Source: Oscillospiraceae bacterium (GTDB lineage Bacteria > Bacillota > Clostridia > Saccharofermentanales > Saccharofermentanaceae). From it: DNA of 36,133 nt. The stretch covers positions 1 to 36,133 of the forward strand of contig CACYRM010000007.1 of the NCBI GenBank assembly GCA_902776845.1, read 5' to 3'. Under the pieces are notes generated by a model, which worked only from the letters and a program-made list of their open reading frames with translations, was not told the origin of the DNA and ran no database searches. This document shows, piece after piece, positions 7,162 through 15,430 of the stretch; position 1 is the first letter of the stretch, and each line of letters opens with the position of its first letter. The translations under genes and the position numbers were made by a program.

Positions 7162-8679
7162 TTAAAAACCGCGTCCTCCGGGCCCGCCTCCGGGGCCTCC
7201 GCCGGGGAATCCGCCTCCGGGACCGCCCATACCGCCGCCGGAACCGTATATGTTGGAGGTAAGCGTAACGGTTTCGGAGAAGTCACCTGCAGTGACGGTA
7301 TAAGTGTTTCCGGCTGTGAGCTCAGGGCTGCTGACGACGATACAGGCATAAGAGCAGTCCGCTTCAGCTTCCAGTATGACATTTCCCGAATCATCAGTAA
7401 CCCTGATTACGGATCCCTGTGACTGGTTTCCGGTTGAAAGAAGGATCGTGCCCTGGGATGCTTCAGTAAAGTTTGCCGCCATATCAGAGCTTCCTGCCAT
7501 TATGACAGTTCCGCCTGTTACCGTGGCGCTGCCGTTAACATCGAGTGAACCGTTGCCGCCTCTGACAGGTCCCATAACGACCAGATTTCCGCCGGTCATC
7601 TCAAGTGTGCCGTTGGAATCGACACCGTCACCTTCGCTTCTGATATAGATATCTCCGCCGGTGATCCTGATGTTGCTTGCGCCGTCGTCCCTCATGGCTT
7701 CCGTGGATGAATCTGATGCCGCGTTGATCGCGTCATCGGAGGATACTATTGAGATCTTTCCGCCGTTGATGATAACTGTCTCTCCTTCGAGGCCTTCATA
7801 AGACTTTGCGATATTGATGGTTCCTCCGTCGATCTGGAGGTAAGAGGATGCCGTGATACCGTCATCACCGGATTCAACAGTTATATTTCCGGAATAAATA
7901 TAGACATAGCCTTTTGACGTGTCTTTATCGTTATCTGCCTGGATCCCGTCCTTGCCGCAGGTAATGTACAGATCAGCGTTCTGGACCGCGACAGAGTCAT
8001 TAGCCTGGATCCCGTCCTTTTCAGAGGTGACGGTGATGCTGCCGCCTGTGACCGCGATATCATCCTTTCCCACGATGCCATGAGCGGTGGATGTGACCTT
8101 CAGTGAACCCGATCCGTTAATTGTAATGTCTGTCTTGGCGAAAACTGCCCCGTCAACGTTATTGCTGTCTTTCGAATCAAATTCCCCGCCGTTGATGAGG
8201 GCATTTTCCGTGCCGTCTGCAAGCGTTATATAAACATTATCGGCATTGAGGCAGTAGAGGGCCGCGTAATCGGAGGATGTGATCTCCGCGTCCTGAAGAA
8301 CAAGCCTGATATCATCCGAGTCACCTGCATCTACTTTGATATAGCCGTCATTGAGCGTGCCGGTGATAACGTAGGTTCCTTTTCCCGTTATCGTTATGAC
8401 CTGGCCGTCGATCCGGACAGATGAGGAATCAGAGACGGCAGAATTACCGTTAAGTGTTATAGTCTCTGCCACGCTGTCGTTGTAACCGACCTCGAGATCC
8501 TTGTCCGTGAATGCCGTTTCGGAAGTGATGACAGTAACCTTTCCGGTATCTGCCGTTGTTTCTTTGCTTTCCTCGGATGATGCCGCAGGTGTTTCAGAGC
8601 AGGCGGTTGCGGATAACAGGAGTATTGTCCCGGCTGTCAGAGCCGCAGTGATCTTATGTAATGTATTAATGTGTTTCAT
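7162..8679 (-). CDS. Cthe_2159-like beta-helix lipoprotein with Gly-rich tail
   Basis: A 505-residue exported lipoprotein. The signal peptide ends in LLSATAC, with Cys27 as the probable lipid anchor. A long domain (about 60-440) is built of parallel beta-helix coils with recurring DGI/DGV turns (DGIQAND, DGIQADND, DDGITASS, DDAINAAS, DGVDSNG). This is typical of the Cthe_2159/DUF4353 family, whose prototype binds cellulose and acidic sugars and has a polysaccharide-lyase-like fold. A beta-sandwich-like segment follows, then about 25 residues of Gly/Pro repeats. I chose the ATG at 8679 because AGGGAG lies nine bases upstream; the ATG at 8688 abuts it. It is the third gene after the VTC and DUF4956 genes. 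Enzymatic activity is not evident. Confidence 0.82.
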   Translation of the reverse strand: MKHINTLHKITAALTAGTILLLSATACSETPAASSEESKETTADTGKVTVITSETAFTDKDLEVGYNDSVAETITLNGNSAVSDSSSVRIDGQVITITGKGTYVITGTLNDGYIKVDAGDSDDIRLVLQDAEITSSDYAALYCLNADNVYITLADGTENALINGGEFDSKDSNNVDGAVFAKTDITINGSGSLKVTSTAHGIVGKDDIAVTGGSITVTSEKDGIQANDSVAVQNADLYITCGKDGIQADNDKDTSKGYVYIYSGNITVESGDDGITASSYLQIDGGTINIAKSYEGLEGETVIINGGKISIVSSDDAINAASDSSTEAMRDDGASNIRITGGDIYIRSEGDGVDSNGTLEMTGGNLVVMGPVRGGNGSLDVNGSATVTGGTVIMAGSSDMAANFTEASQGTILLSTGNQSQGSVIRVTDDSGNVILEAEADCSYACIVVSSPELTAGNTYTVTAGDFSETVTLTSNIYGSGGGMGGPGGGFPGGGPGGGPGGRGF

Positions 8680-8704
8680 TTTTATCATCTCCCTTTTCCA
8701 TCTA

Positions 8705-9385
8705 TTAAAGCTGATCGGCACTCTGTGTCCTGTAATCAGATACTGATATCTCCAGATTGCCGTTTCTTGTGCGGAGGCAGTCTATTAACTCCTTTTCGAG
8801 AGACCGGTCTTTAAGGACTACATCGTAAGTCAGTTTGAAGAGCGATCCCATGTTGCTTGTCTTTACCTGTGTAAGTTTATAAGAACCTGTGTATTTGTCG
8901 AGGATACCGTCGAAAACATCCGTGTAGTTTAAGTTTTCGGGAATGGTTATCTTGAGGATCCTGCGGAGTGTCTTTTTGCTGTCTTCCGAGAATTTCGATA
9001 ATATGAGCATCGCTGTTCCTATCAGACAGGTGAATAATACCGAATAACCGATATAACCCATACCCATGATGAGTCCCAATCCCATGGCGGCAAATAAGGT
9101 TCCGATCTCTCTGGCCGTTCCCGGTGCGGATCTGAATCTTACGAGACTGAAAGCACCGGCTACCGCGACACCCGCGCCGATATTTCCGTTTACCATCAGG
9201 ATCACGACGCTTACGACTGCCGGAAGGATCGCAAGGGTCATTAAGAAACTTCTGGTATATTCATTTTTGTATGTATGGATCAGGGCAATGATCCCTCCGA
9301 GCACCAGGGATACCAGAATAAGTATTATAAAGATCAGAGGCGTTACGCCTGTTGACGGTATGACCGAATTAAAAAGATTAAGCAT
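8705..9385 (-). CDS. DUF4956 integral membrane protein
   Basis: A 226-residue membrane protein of the DUF4956 family. Hydrophobic segments lie at about 14-37, 47-66, 70-85 and 95-130. The conserved core FSLVRFRSAPGTAREI (about 79-94) joins two of them, and a cytoplasmic alpha/beta domain of about 90 residues follows. Its start overlaps the end of the VTC gene by eight bases, and AAAGGAGC inside that gene is its ribosome site. The biochemical role is unknown. The family repeatedly occurs beside VTC-domain polymerases, so a membrane partner or exit route for the polymer is a reasonable inference. Confidence 0.88.
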   Translation of the reverse strand: MLNLFNSVIPSTGVTPLIFIILILVSLVLGGIIALIHTYKNEYTRSFLMTLAILPAVVSVVILMVNGNIGAGVAVAGAFSLVRFRSAPGTAREIGTLFAAMGLGLIMGMGYIGYSVLFTCLIGTAMLILSKFSEDSKKTLRRILKITIPENLNYTDVFDGILDKYTGSYKLTQVKTSNMGSLFKLTYDVVLKDRSLEKELIDCLRTRNGNLEISVSDYRTQSADQL

Positions 9386-10100
9386 AGAAAACGCTCCTTT
9401 CCGGATATTGTTCTGTCAAAAGATATTCTTTGTAGTATGTTCCGTATTTTGAATATGAGATCTTAGTTATATTGTTTTCGCTCAGGAAGCCTGCCATCTT
9501 AAGAGGCATTGCGCCCGGTATCTTCACTTCCATGAGTATTGTCCCCGAAGGCAGAAGCGAGGTTCCCCATGTATCCGTCCCGAGGTCCATCCCGGCATTT
9601 CTGGCAAGAATGTTCTCATCAAATGTCACTCTGAATCCCGGAACAGTCCTGTCCGAATAAGCTTCACGCTCGTAGCTTATGAATGCCTTGGCTTTGAGCT
9701 CTTCGTAGAAATCCAGGAAGTAATCAACCTCGGAGGTTATCTGTGTTCTGATCGGCATCGGTTCCCTCAGGTCGATCCAGTGTTCCGCCGCGGTCTTCGT
9801 TATTGCCACGCGTCTTTTATAGACCACATCTTCAAACTTCTTTTTTATCTCGACAAAGACTGTGTCATTGCCGCCGGCTCTTCTGTAGGATCTTACTCTC
9901 AGCTTTTCCTTATAGACCGGATGATCCAATGAATCCCTTATAAGTCTGTAACTGTCCGTATCATAATAGATATTGCGGATCACGGTCCTGCCGTACTGAT
10001 CAAGTTCCAGCGTGCCTGTCTCTTCAAGGAGCTTCCGTTTCTGAGAAGGGGTAATGAAGTATTTATATTCATATCTTTCGAAAACATCTTGGTAATCCAT
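9378..10100 (-). CDS. VTC-domain polyphosphate polymerase
   Basis: A 240-residue protein consisting of one VTC domain, the tunnel-fold catalytic domain of the yeast vacuolar polyphosphate polymerase Vtc4. Basic and acidic residues expected to line the tunnel are present: RYEYKY at 9-14, KLRVR at 66-70, EIKKK at 84-88, SYERE at 142-146, MEVK at 190-193 and the terminal KISYSKYG at 213-220. No membrane segment is present, so it is cytoplasmic and probably docks on the DUF4956 protein encoded next. GAGG six bases before the ATG serves as ribosome site. The reaction in yeast is ATP-dependent polyphosphate synthesis; the bacterial product is inferred. The gene is divergent from a two-component system. 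Confidence 0.9.
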   Translation of the reverse strand: MDYQDVFERYEYKYFITPSQKRKLLEETGTLELDQYGRTVIRNIYYDTDSYRLIRDSLDHPVYKEKLRVRSYRRAGGNDTVFVEIKKKFEDVVYKRRVAITKTAAEHWIDLREPMPIRTQITSEVDYFLDFYEELKAKAFISYEREAYSDRTVPGFRVTFDENILARNAGMDLGTDTWGTSLLPSGTILMEVKIPGAMPLKMAGFLSENNITKISYSKYGTYYKEYLLTEQYPERSVFYA

Positions 10101-10111
10101 TTTAAACCTCG

Positions 10112-10160
10112 TTTAAGTTTGATGCCTTAATCTTAAGGCGTGAACTTAAATCGGACTTAA
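10112..10160. promoter_or_regulatory. Cluster of CTTAA sites in divergent control region
   Basis: Between the VTC gene and the regulator gene are five TTAA cores at 10113, 10127, 10133, 10146 and 10157. The last two form CTTAA-N6-CTTAA (10145-10160) with an 11-bp period. CCTTAA-TC-TTAAGG (10125-10138) is an inverted repeat. This is the arrangement expected for OmpR-family regulator binding, and it would place both the polymerase operon and the regulator gene under the same control. Binding is inferred. Confidence 0.5.
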
Positions 10161-10265
10161 AACCGGTGAATGAATTTTAAAACCGCAAAAATGACACCGG
10201 CCGGAGTTGAAATGATAATATATAAAAAGATAACGGCCGGATGTCTCATAAAAGAGAGGTGTGAT

Positions 10266-10940
10266 ATGAGAATTCTTTTGGCTGAAGATGAGAGATCTTT
10301 ATCCAGGGCTTTGAAAGCTATACTGACAAAGAGCAATTACTCCGTCGACTGTGTTTTTGACGGGGAGGAAGCAGTCCTTTACGCAATGGCAAGTGAATAT
10401 GATCTTGTGATCATGGACATCATGATGCCTAAGCAGGACGGCATATCGGCACTGAAGGAGATCAGAGCCAAAGGGAATAATGTGCCGGTGCTCATGCTTA
10501 CAGCAAAATCCGAGATAGATGATAAAGTCGAGGGTCTGGATTCAGGCGCAAACGACTATCTGACCAAGCCTTTTGATACAAAAGAACTCCTGGCAAGGAT
10601 AAGGGTGCTTACAAGGCAGAATTCCGCTGCAGGTGACAATGTCCTGAAGTTCGGCAATCTGGCTCTGGACAGGGGAAGCTTCGAACTGTCTTCGCCCAAG
10701 GGCAAGTACAGGCTTGCCGGCAAGGAATTCCAGATGATGGAAATGCTCATGATGAACCCCGGCATACTTATATCTACGGAAAAGTTCATGGACAAGATAT
10801 GGGGCCTTGATTCGGAGGCTGATATAAGCACGGCATGGACATATATATCCTATCTGAGGAAAAAGCTTTCCGTTCTTGAAGCGGATGTTCAGATAAAGGC
10901 AGTCAGGAACTCTGGTTACACTTTGGAGAAGATCAGATGA
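10266..10940 (+). CDS. OmpR-family response regulator
   Basis: A 224-residue response regulator. The receiver carries E7/D8, phospho-acceptor D51 in IMDIMMPKQDG, the LTAKSE segment and the conserved Lys in YLTKPFD. The C-terminal winged helix includes LAGKEFQMMEMLM and ends in VRNSGYTLE. I chose the ATG at 10266, with GAGAGG seven bases upstream, because the family starts with this MRILLAEDE strand; an in-frame ATG at 10170 would add 32 residues without family support. Its stop overlaps the kinase start by four bases (ATGA). It is divergent from the VTC operon and likely controls it. Confidence 0.94.
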   Translation: MRILLAEDERSLSRALKAILTKSNYSVDCVFDGEEAVLYAMASEYDLVIMDIMMPKQDGISALKEIRAKGNNVPVLMLTAKSEIDDKVEGLDSGANDYLTKPFDTKELLARIRVLTRQNSAAGDNVLKFGNLALDRGSFELSSPKGKYRLAGKEFQMMEMLMMNPGILISTEKFMDKIWGLDSEADISTAWTYISYLRKKLSVLEADVQIKAVRNSGYTLEKIR

Positions 10941-12187
10941 TAGGAAGGCTCAGAAGGAAGTTCATTGTCATTTCCATGCTGTCAGTCACTCTCGTTCTGG
11001 CTCTTCTTATCGCAGCAATAAATATTCTCAATTACAGGGAAGTTGTCAGTGATGCGGACAGTATTCTCGAAATGCTTACCATTAATGAAGGTTCTTTCCC
11101 GGACGAAGAGCCTCCGGAGGGAAGACCCCCTGAAGATAACGGCGGCAGGGGCGGAAGAAGAGGTGACCGGATGTCACCGGAAATGAAGTATGAGACAAGA
11201 TATTTTAAGATAGTCCTTGATAATGACGGAAATGTGCTTGTTATAGACACGGGCAGGATAGCGGCTGTTGATTCTTCTGAGGCGGCAGATCTTGCAAGGG
11301 AGGTCTTTTCTGGCAGTAAGACAAGCGGATTCAAAGGGGACTACAGATTCAAAAAGACTGCTGACGGCGGTGAGACACTCATAATCTTCTATGACTGCGG
11401 AAGGAGTCTTGATAACGCAAGGTCATTTCTCGGAATAAGCATTGTAATATCCCTGATAGGACTGCTGGTCTTTTTCGCGCTCATAGCAATATCTTCAAAA
11501 GCGGTCATCATGCCTGCTGCCGAAGCATACGATAAACAGAAGCGGTTCATTACAGATGCCGGGCATGAGCTTAAGACACCTCTTGCAGTGATCAATGCCG
11601 ATTGTGATGTGCTTGAGATGGAGAGCGAGAACAACGAGTGGGTCACGGACATCAGGAAACAGACGGAAAGACTGACATCGCTCACGAACAGCCTCATCAT
11701 GCTTGCAAAGACTGAGGAAGGCTCGAAAACCGATGTGGTAAAGATCGATTTCCCGTTATCCGATATCATGTCTGAGGAAACGGAATCATTTAGAGGACCT
11801 GCGAAGGCTTCCGGCAAGACCATAGAGACCGCGATCACTCCGGACATCTCATACTACGGCGACCAGAAAGCGGTAACGCAGCTGATCTCGATTCTTCTGG
11901 ATAATGCGGTCAAGTATTCTCCTGAAGGAGGAGTCATCAGGGTGTCTCTTAATAAGAGCGGCTCAAAGACAGTGCTTTCGGTAAGCAATGACACTGAAGG
12001 AACGCTGACTAAGGAAAACACCGACAGGATGTTCGACAGGTTCTACAGGACCGACGGATCGAGAAATTCCGAGACAGGCGGATACGGTATCGGTCTGTCG
12101 ATCGCGAAAGGAATAACCGAAGCTCATGGCGGAAAGATATATGCGTCAGCGGGTAATAACTCAATAACCGTAACTGCGGAATTATAA
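10937..12187 (+). CDS. Sensor histidine kinase
   Basis: A 416-residue two-TM sensor kinase. TM1 lies at about 9-30, an extracytoplasmic loop at about 31-163 and TM2 at about 165-187. The loop contains an odd Pro/Glu then Gly/Arg-rich low-complexity stretch at about 54-80. The cytoplasmic part shows H210 in DAGHELKTPLAV, the N box DNAVKYSPEGG (322-332), the F box FDRFYR and the G2 box GGYGIGLS (381-388). It forms an operon with the regulator at 10266 and is closed by a terminator. No HAMP domain is evident between TM2 and the dimerisation helix. The ligand is unknown. Confidence 0.93.
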   Translation: MIGRLRRKFIVISMLSVTLVLALLIAAINILNYREVVSDADSILEMLTINEGSFPDEEPPEGRPPEDNGGRGGRRGDRMSPEMKYETRYFKIVLDNDGNVLVIDTGRIAAVDSSEAADLAREVFSGSKTSGFKGDYRFKKTADGGETLIIFYDCGRSLDNARSFLGISIVISLIGLLVFFALIAISSKAVIMPAAEAYDKQKRFITDAGHELKTPLAVINADCDVLEMESENNEWVTDIRKQTERLTSLTNSLIMLAKTEEGSKTDVVKIDFPLSDIMSEETESFRGPAKASGKTIETAITPDISYYGDQKAVTQLISILLDNAVKYSPEGGVIRVSLNKSGSKTVLSVSNDTEGTLTKENTDRMFDRFYRTDGSRNSETGGYGIGLSIAKGITEAHGGKIYASAGNNSITVTAEL

Positions 12188-12189
12188 AG

Positions 12190-12234
12190 AAAAAACGTCC
12201 CTGAAGCAGGTCTGCCCGTGGGACGTTCTTTTTA
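12190..12234. terminator. Bidirectional rho-independent terminator
   Basis: Arms ACGTCCC (12195-12201) and GGGACGT (12220-12226) are flanked by an A run on the left and a T run on the right. Each strand therefore reads hairpin plus T tract. It separates the kinase operon from the converging esterase/GH43 gene. Confidence 0.88.
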
Positions 12235-12255
12235 TTCCTGGTGTCAGATCACTTA

Positions 12256-15228
12256 TCAGTGCAGGAATTCAAAGCTCAGCAGTGAAGGATTGCCGAATCC
12301 CTTAAATGTCAGATATAACGGATATACTCCGTCGGGGAGCGTGAATTCAGCTTTGCCGTCTTCCCAGACTGTGCAGAATCTGACAGGGATCTTTCCGAGG
12401 ATCTCGCCATCAACTGATGTTCTGATCTCGAACTCGCCCTGGCCGTAGCCTCTGGTGGTTATCCTTAATCCCTTGACACCCTTGAGATCGAAATACTTAA
12501 ATCCGACAGTGGTGTTGTTGCCGATATCCCTGATATGTGAAGGCCCGTCAACGATATTTCTGATATCCATCGTGACATTGGCTGACTTGGGCTCTCCGAC
12601 ATACATCTTGTTCTTATCATCGAAGATGTTGCACGCGATATGCGCGGGATACTCGCCTTTGTCAGATAACGGACCGCCGTTAAGACCGCAGGAAGTGATC
12701 TCGGCCTGTTTGATCATGCCGTCTTCAGTGAACTCTATCTTCTCGGCGCAGCCCTGACGTGAGTACCAGTCGTTGTTGGTCTGTCTGTGATAGAAGATAT
12801 ACCATTCGCCGTTGATCTCAACGATGCTTCCGTGGTTGTTCGCGCCGAATGCGGCAGGCTTGTCAGCGGGCTTGTATGTGTCGATTCCGATATCGCAGTT
12901 GCTTACGATGACTCCGCCGTATTTGTAAGGTCCAAGCGGATTATCCGAATAACTGTAGCAGAGCTCGTGCATGACCTGGGATGAATATATGAGATAGTAG
13001 ATACCGTTTCTCTTTCTGATCGAAGGCGCTTCGAAGAATGCGTGTCCTTCAAATTCAGTACCCTTGCTGTACTGTGTCGAAGGAATAACGAACTCAGGCG
13101 CACGCTTGATGGTGAGCATATCCTTATCAAGGACTGTGAGCATGCATCCGTGACGTGATTTGTCGCCCTGTCCGCAGAATCCCGTGAACATGTATGTGGT
13201 ATCGCCTTCGGTAAGAACGCCGGGATCGAACTGCTGCTCGTCGCCTTCCTTCCTGCCGAGAACAGTTCCGTCTTCGTAGTGGACGTTGCCGATGAACTCG
13301 AATTTGCCGGAAGGCGAGTCGCTGACGGCAACGGAGATGACGCAGTCATTGTCCAGCGCGTAGTAGAGATAATATCTGCCGTCAGGTCCAACGGTAACGT
13401 CGGGCGCATAGAGGCATCCGCGGTCATCCTTGTTGGCGGGATCGTCAGTTCTCCTGAAGATAACGCCTTCATATGTCCAGTTGCCGAGGTCATTGACGGG
13501 TGCTGACCATGTTACATAGTCACCGAGGCAGAATGCGTGTCCGTTGAAGATATCATGTGAGCCGTAGACATATACTCTGCCGTTAAATACATAAGGCTCT
13601 CCGTCAGGAATGAATTCCCAGTTGGGAAGATAGGGGTTGAAAGCCTGCTTTTTCGGAACGTCGTAGAGCTCAACTCTTGGCTTTGATTCGCCTTTGCGCT
13701 CTATTGACAGTCCCATTGCGGATTCTTCGATGTGCTTTGTCATGAACGTGTAGAAAGCATTCTCAGGATTGTCTTCCTGGACAGCGGGCTTAGCGCCGTC
13801 ACGGGTAAAATGCATCTCGTTTTGGAAGTCGGGCGTGTAGGGCTTCCACATCGGAAGATCGCTTCCGTCAACATCTTTGCCGTTCGGGTCGCCGTTCTTT
13901 ACAAAGTTTGCAAAGTACGTGCTCATCTGTCTTGCGATGTCGAAATGTCTTCCGGTCATCGGTCTCCAGCACTCGCACAGGTTGTCGAAGAAGAACCAGA
14001 GATCCACAGAGTGGAATGTCCCGGGGTTGTCTTCGCCCGGAATGTCAGGCTCGAAGCTGTAATAGTAACCGGGCTTGTCGTTGTGGGCAAATGCCGCCTT
14101 TACCGCGCATTCGATAGCACGGACGGAGGCATACATGTTTCCTGTGTGCTTCTGTGCTTCCGGATATGAGAGGAATTCGTCAGCCTTGTCTCCGAAAAGT
14201 TCTCTGGCCTGCGCTTCGAATTTCTCCTGTGAGTCCGCGAAAATAAAGCTCGGGAACTCATCGTAAGTATTGCCTGACATGACCGGTACATGGGCATGCT
14301 TTCCTTCAAGGAACAGCTTGTAGGGTTCATCGTTCATGAATACGTTGTCTATCATCGGAGTGAAGAAGAAGCTTTCCGATTCCCTGAATGCCGCGTATTT
14401 TTCGCGGATGAATCCCGCATCAAGACCTCTTGCCTCATCAACTGAAGTAACGCCGAGTTCTTTAAAGAACTTATCGCCGTATGAGCAGGCATCTTCAACG
14501 GTGCGGGGCGTCATGACGAAATCCCTGATGTAAGGGAACTGGATGAGTCCGGAGAGGATGACCGCCCTGTTATACAGCCCGATGCTCGATTCAGCGGTAA
14601 GGTGGTTAAGAACGCTTCCGCCGCCTGCGGACTGGCCGGCGATAGTTATGTTGTCAGGATCTCCTCCGAATGCGGCTATGTTTCTCTTTACCCATTTCAT
14701 TGCGGCCTGCTGGTCCAGAAGACCGAAGTTCGCGGGTGCCTCAGGTGATTCTTTGAAAAGATCTGAGTGGGCGAGGAAACCGAACGCGCCGAGTCTGTAG
14801 TTGACCGTAACGACTATAATCCCTTTCTTTGCGAGATTCTCGCCGTTGAATTCCATCTCGGCGGAGTAACCCCACTGGAATCCGCCTCCGTATATCCATA
14901 CCAAAACGGGAAGCTTATCGTCAGCGCTTTTCGCGCCTGTCCATACGTTCAGATAAAGACAGTCTTCACTGATCTCAATGTCGGGATCGACATGCCACTC
15001 CCTGCAGTAGATATCAGTGCCGACACCCGGCTGGTCCTGGAAAGGGATAGGAGCAAACTTGAAACAGTCTCTGACACCTTCCCAGTCTTCGCAGGGCTGA
15101 GGTGCCTTCCAACGGTTCTCTCCTATAGGAGGCTGGGCAAAAGGTATTCCTTTAAAAACTGAAATACGGGCGTTATTCGCGGGAAGGCCTCTTACGGATC
15201 CGTTCTCGGTCTTGACTATTCTTAACAT
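12256..15228 (-). CDS. Carboxylesterase type B-GH43-CBM-like fusion
   Basis: A 990-residue multidomain enzyme. Residues 1-510 form a type-B carboxylesterase with the nucleophile S200 in GQSAGGGS, probable acid E324 (NTYDEF), H406 (GTFHS) and oxyanion motif YGGGF. Residues about 528-845 form a GH43 five-bladed propeller, with probable base D542 (IPDGEP), D610 (YAPD) and general acid E733 (FFEAPS). Residues about 855-990 resemble a CBM6-like beta-sandwich. No signal peptide is present, so it should act in the cytoplasm on imported esterified xylo- or arabino-oligosaccharides. AAGAGGAG lies six bases before the ATG. It is divergent from the YesM gene. The exact glycosidase specificity cannot be read here. 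Confidence 0.88.
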   Translation of the reverse strand: MLRIVKTENGSVRGLPANNARISVFKGIPFAQPPIGENRWKAPQPCEDWEGVRDCFKFAPIPFQDQPGVGTDIYCREWHVDPDIEISEDCLYLNVWTGAKSADDKLPVLVWIYGGGFQWGYSAEMEFNGENLAKKGIIVVTVNYRLGAFGFLAHSDLFKESPEAPANFGLLDQQAAMKWVKRNIAAFGGDPDNITIAGQSAGGGSVLNHLTAESSIGLYNRAVILSGLIQFPYIRDFVMTPRTVEDACSYGDKFFKELGVTSVDEARGLDAGFIREKYAAFRESESFFFTPMIDNVFMNDEPYKLFLEGKHAHVPVMSGNTYDEFPSFIFADSQEKFEAQARELFGDKADEFLSYPEAQKHTGNMYASVRAIECAVKAAFAHNDKPGYYYSFEPDIPGEDNPGTFHSVDLWFFFDNLCECWRPMTGRHFDIARQMSTYFANFVKNGDPNGKDVDGSDLPMWKPYTPDFQNEMHFTRDGAKPAVQEDNPENAFYTFMTKHIEESAMGLSIERKGESKPRVELYDVPKKQAFNPYLPNWEFIPDGEPYVFNGRVYVYGSHDIFNGHAFCLGDYVTWSAPVNDLGNWTYEGVIFRRTDDPANKDDRGCLYAPDVTVGPDGRYYLYYALDNDCVISVAVSDSPSGKFEFIGNVHYEDGTVLGRKEGDEQQFDPGVLTEGDTTYMFTGFCGQGDKSRHGCMLTVLDKDMLTIKRAPEFVIPSTQYSKGTEFEGHAFFEAPSIRKRNGIYYLIYSSQVMHELCYSYSDNPLGPYKYGGVIVSNCDIGIDTYKPADKPAAFGANNHGSIVEINGEWYIFYHRQTNNDWYSRQGCAEKIEFTEDGMIKQAEITSCGLNGGPLSDKGEYPAHIACNIFDDKNKMYVGEPKSANVTMDIRNIVDGPSHIRDIGNNTTVGFKYFDLKGVKGLRITTRGYGQGEFEIRTSVDGEILGKIPVRFCTVWEDGKAEFTLPDGVYPLYLTFKGFGNPSLLSFEFLH

Positions 15229-15265
15229 ACGGGACTCCTCTTAAGAAAATTTAATAAATACAATA

Positions 15266-15294
15266 ATAGTAGAAAAAGATGCGGCTTTATTCAA
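15266..15294 (-). promoter_or_regulatory. Promoter for the esterase/GH43 gene
   Basis: On the minus strand TTGAAT (15294-15289) and TACTAT (15271-15266) are separated by 17 bases, close to sigma-A consensus. This leaves an untranslated leader of about 30 bases before the ATG at 15228. Confidence 0.55.
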
Positions 15295-15330
15295 CGGGAT
15301 AAATTGCTGATAAGAGCAGGGGATAATCAA

Positions 15331-15381
15331 ACAGTTTGACTGTAGGACCTGTTTGCAAAGGCAGTTTGTTTTTAATAACAT
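15331..15381 (+). promoter_or_regulatory. Possible promoter and operator for yesM-like gene
   Basis: TTGCAA (15353-15358), a 17-base spacer and TAACAT (15376-15381) form a weak sigma-A-like promoter. Just upstream, ACAGT-TTG-ACTGT (15331-15343) is an inverted repeat suitable for a dimeric regulator. Both calls are tentative. Confidence 0.35.
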
Positions 15382-15430
15382 ATTAAAGAAATAAATACGG
15401 GAGCAGTTCTGTTAAAGAGCCGGAGAGCAC

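Noticed and set aside
7162..8679. Reading the beta-helix lipoprotein as a CotH-type kinase
   Set aside because: CotH often neighbours VTC genes, but the repeating DGI/DGV coils and absence of kinase-like motifs fit the Cthe_2159 family instead.
10170..10265. Upstream in-frame ATG for the response regulator
   Set aside because: The extra 32 residues are not part of the family and the ATG at 10266 has a proper ribosome site.
12902..14800. Several antisense and alternate frames inside the esterase/GH43 gene
   Set aside because: All are shadows of one continuous 990-residue frame with catalytic motifs in both domains.
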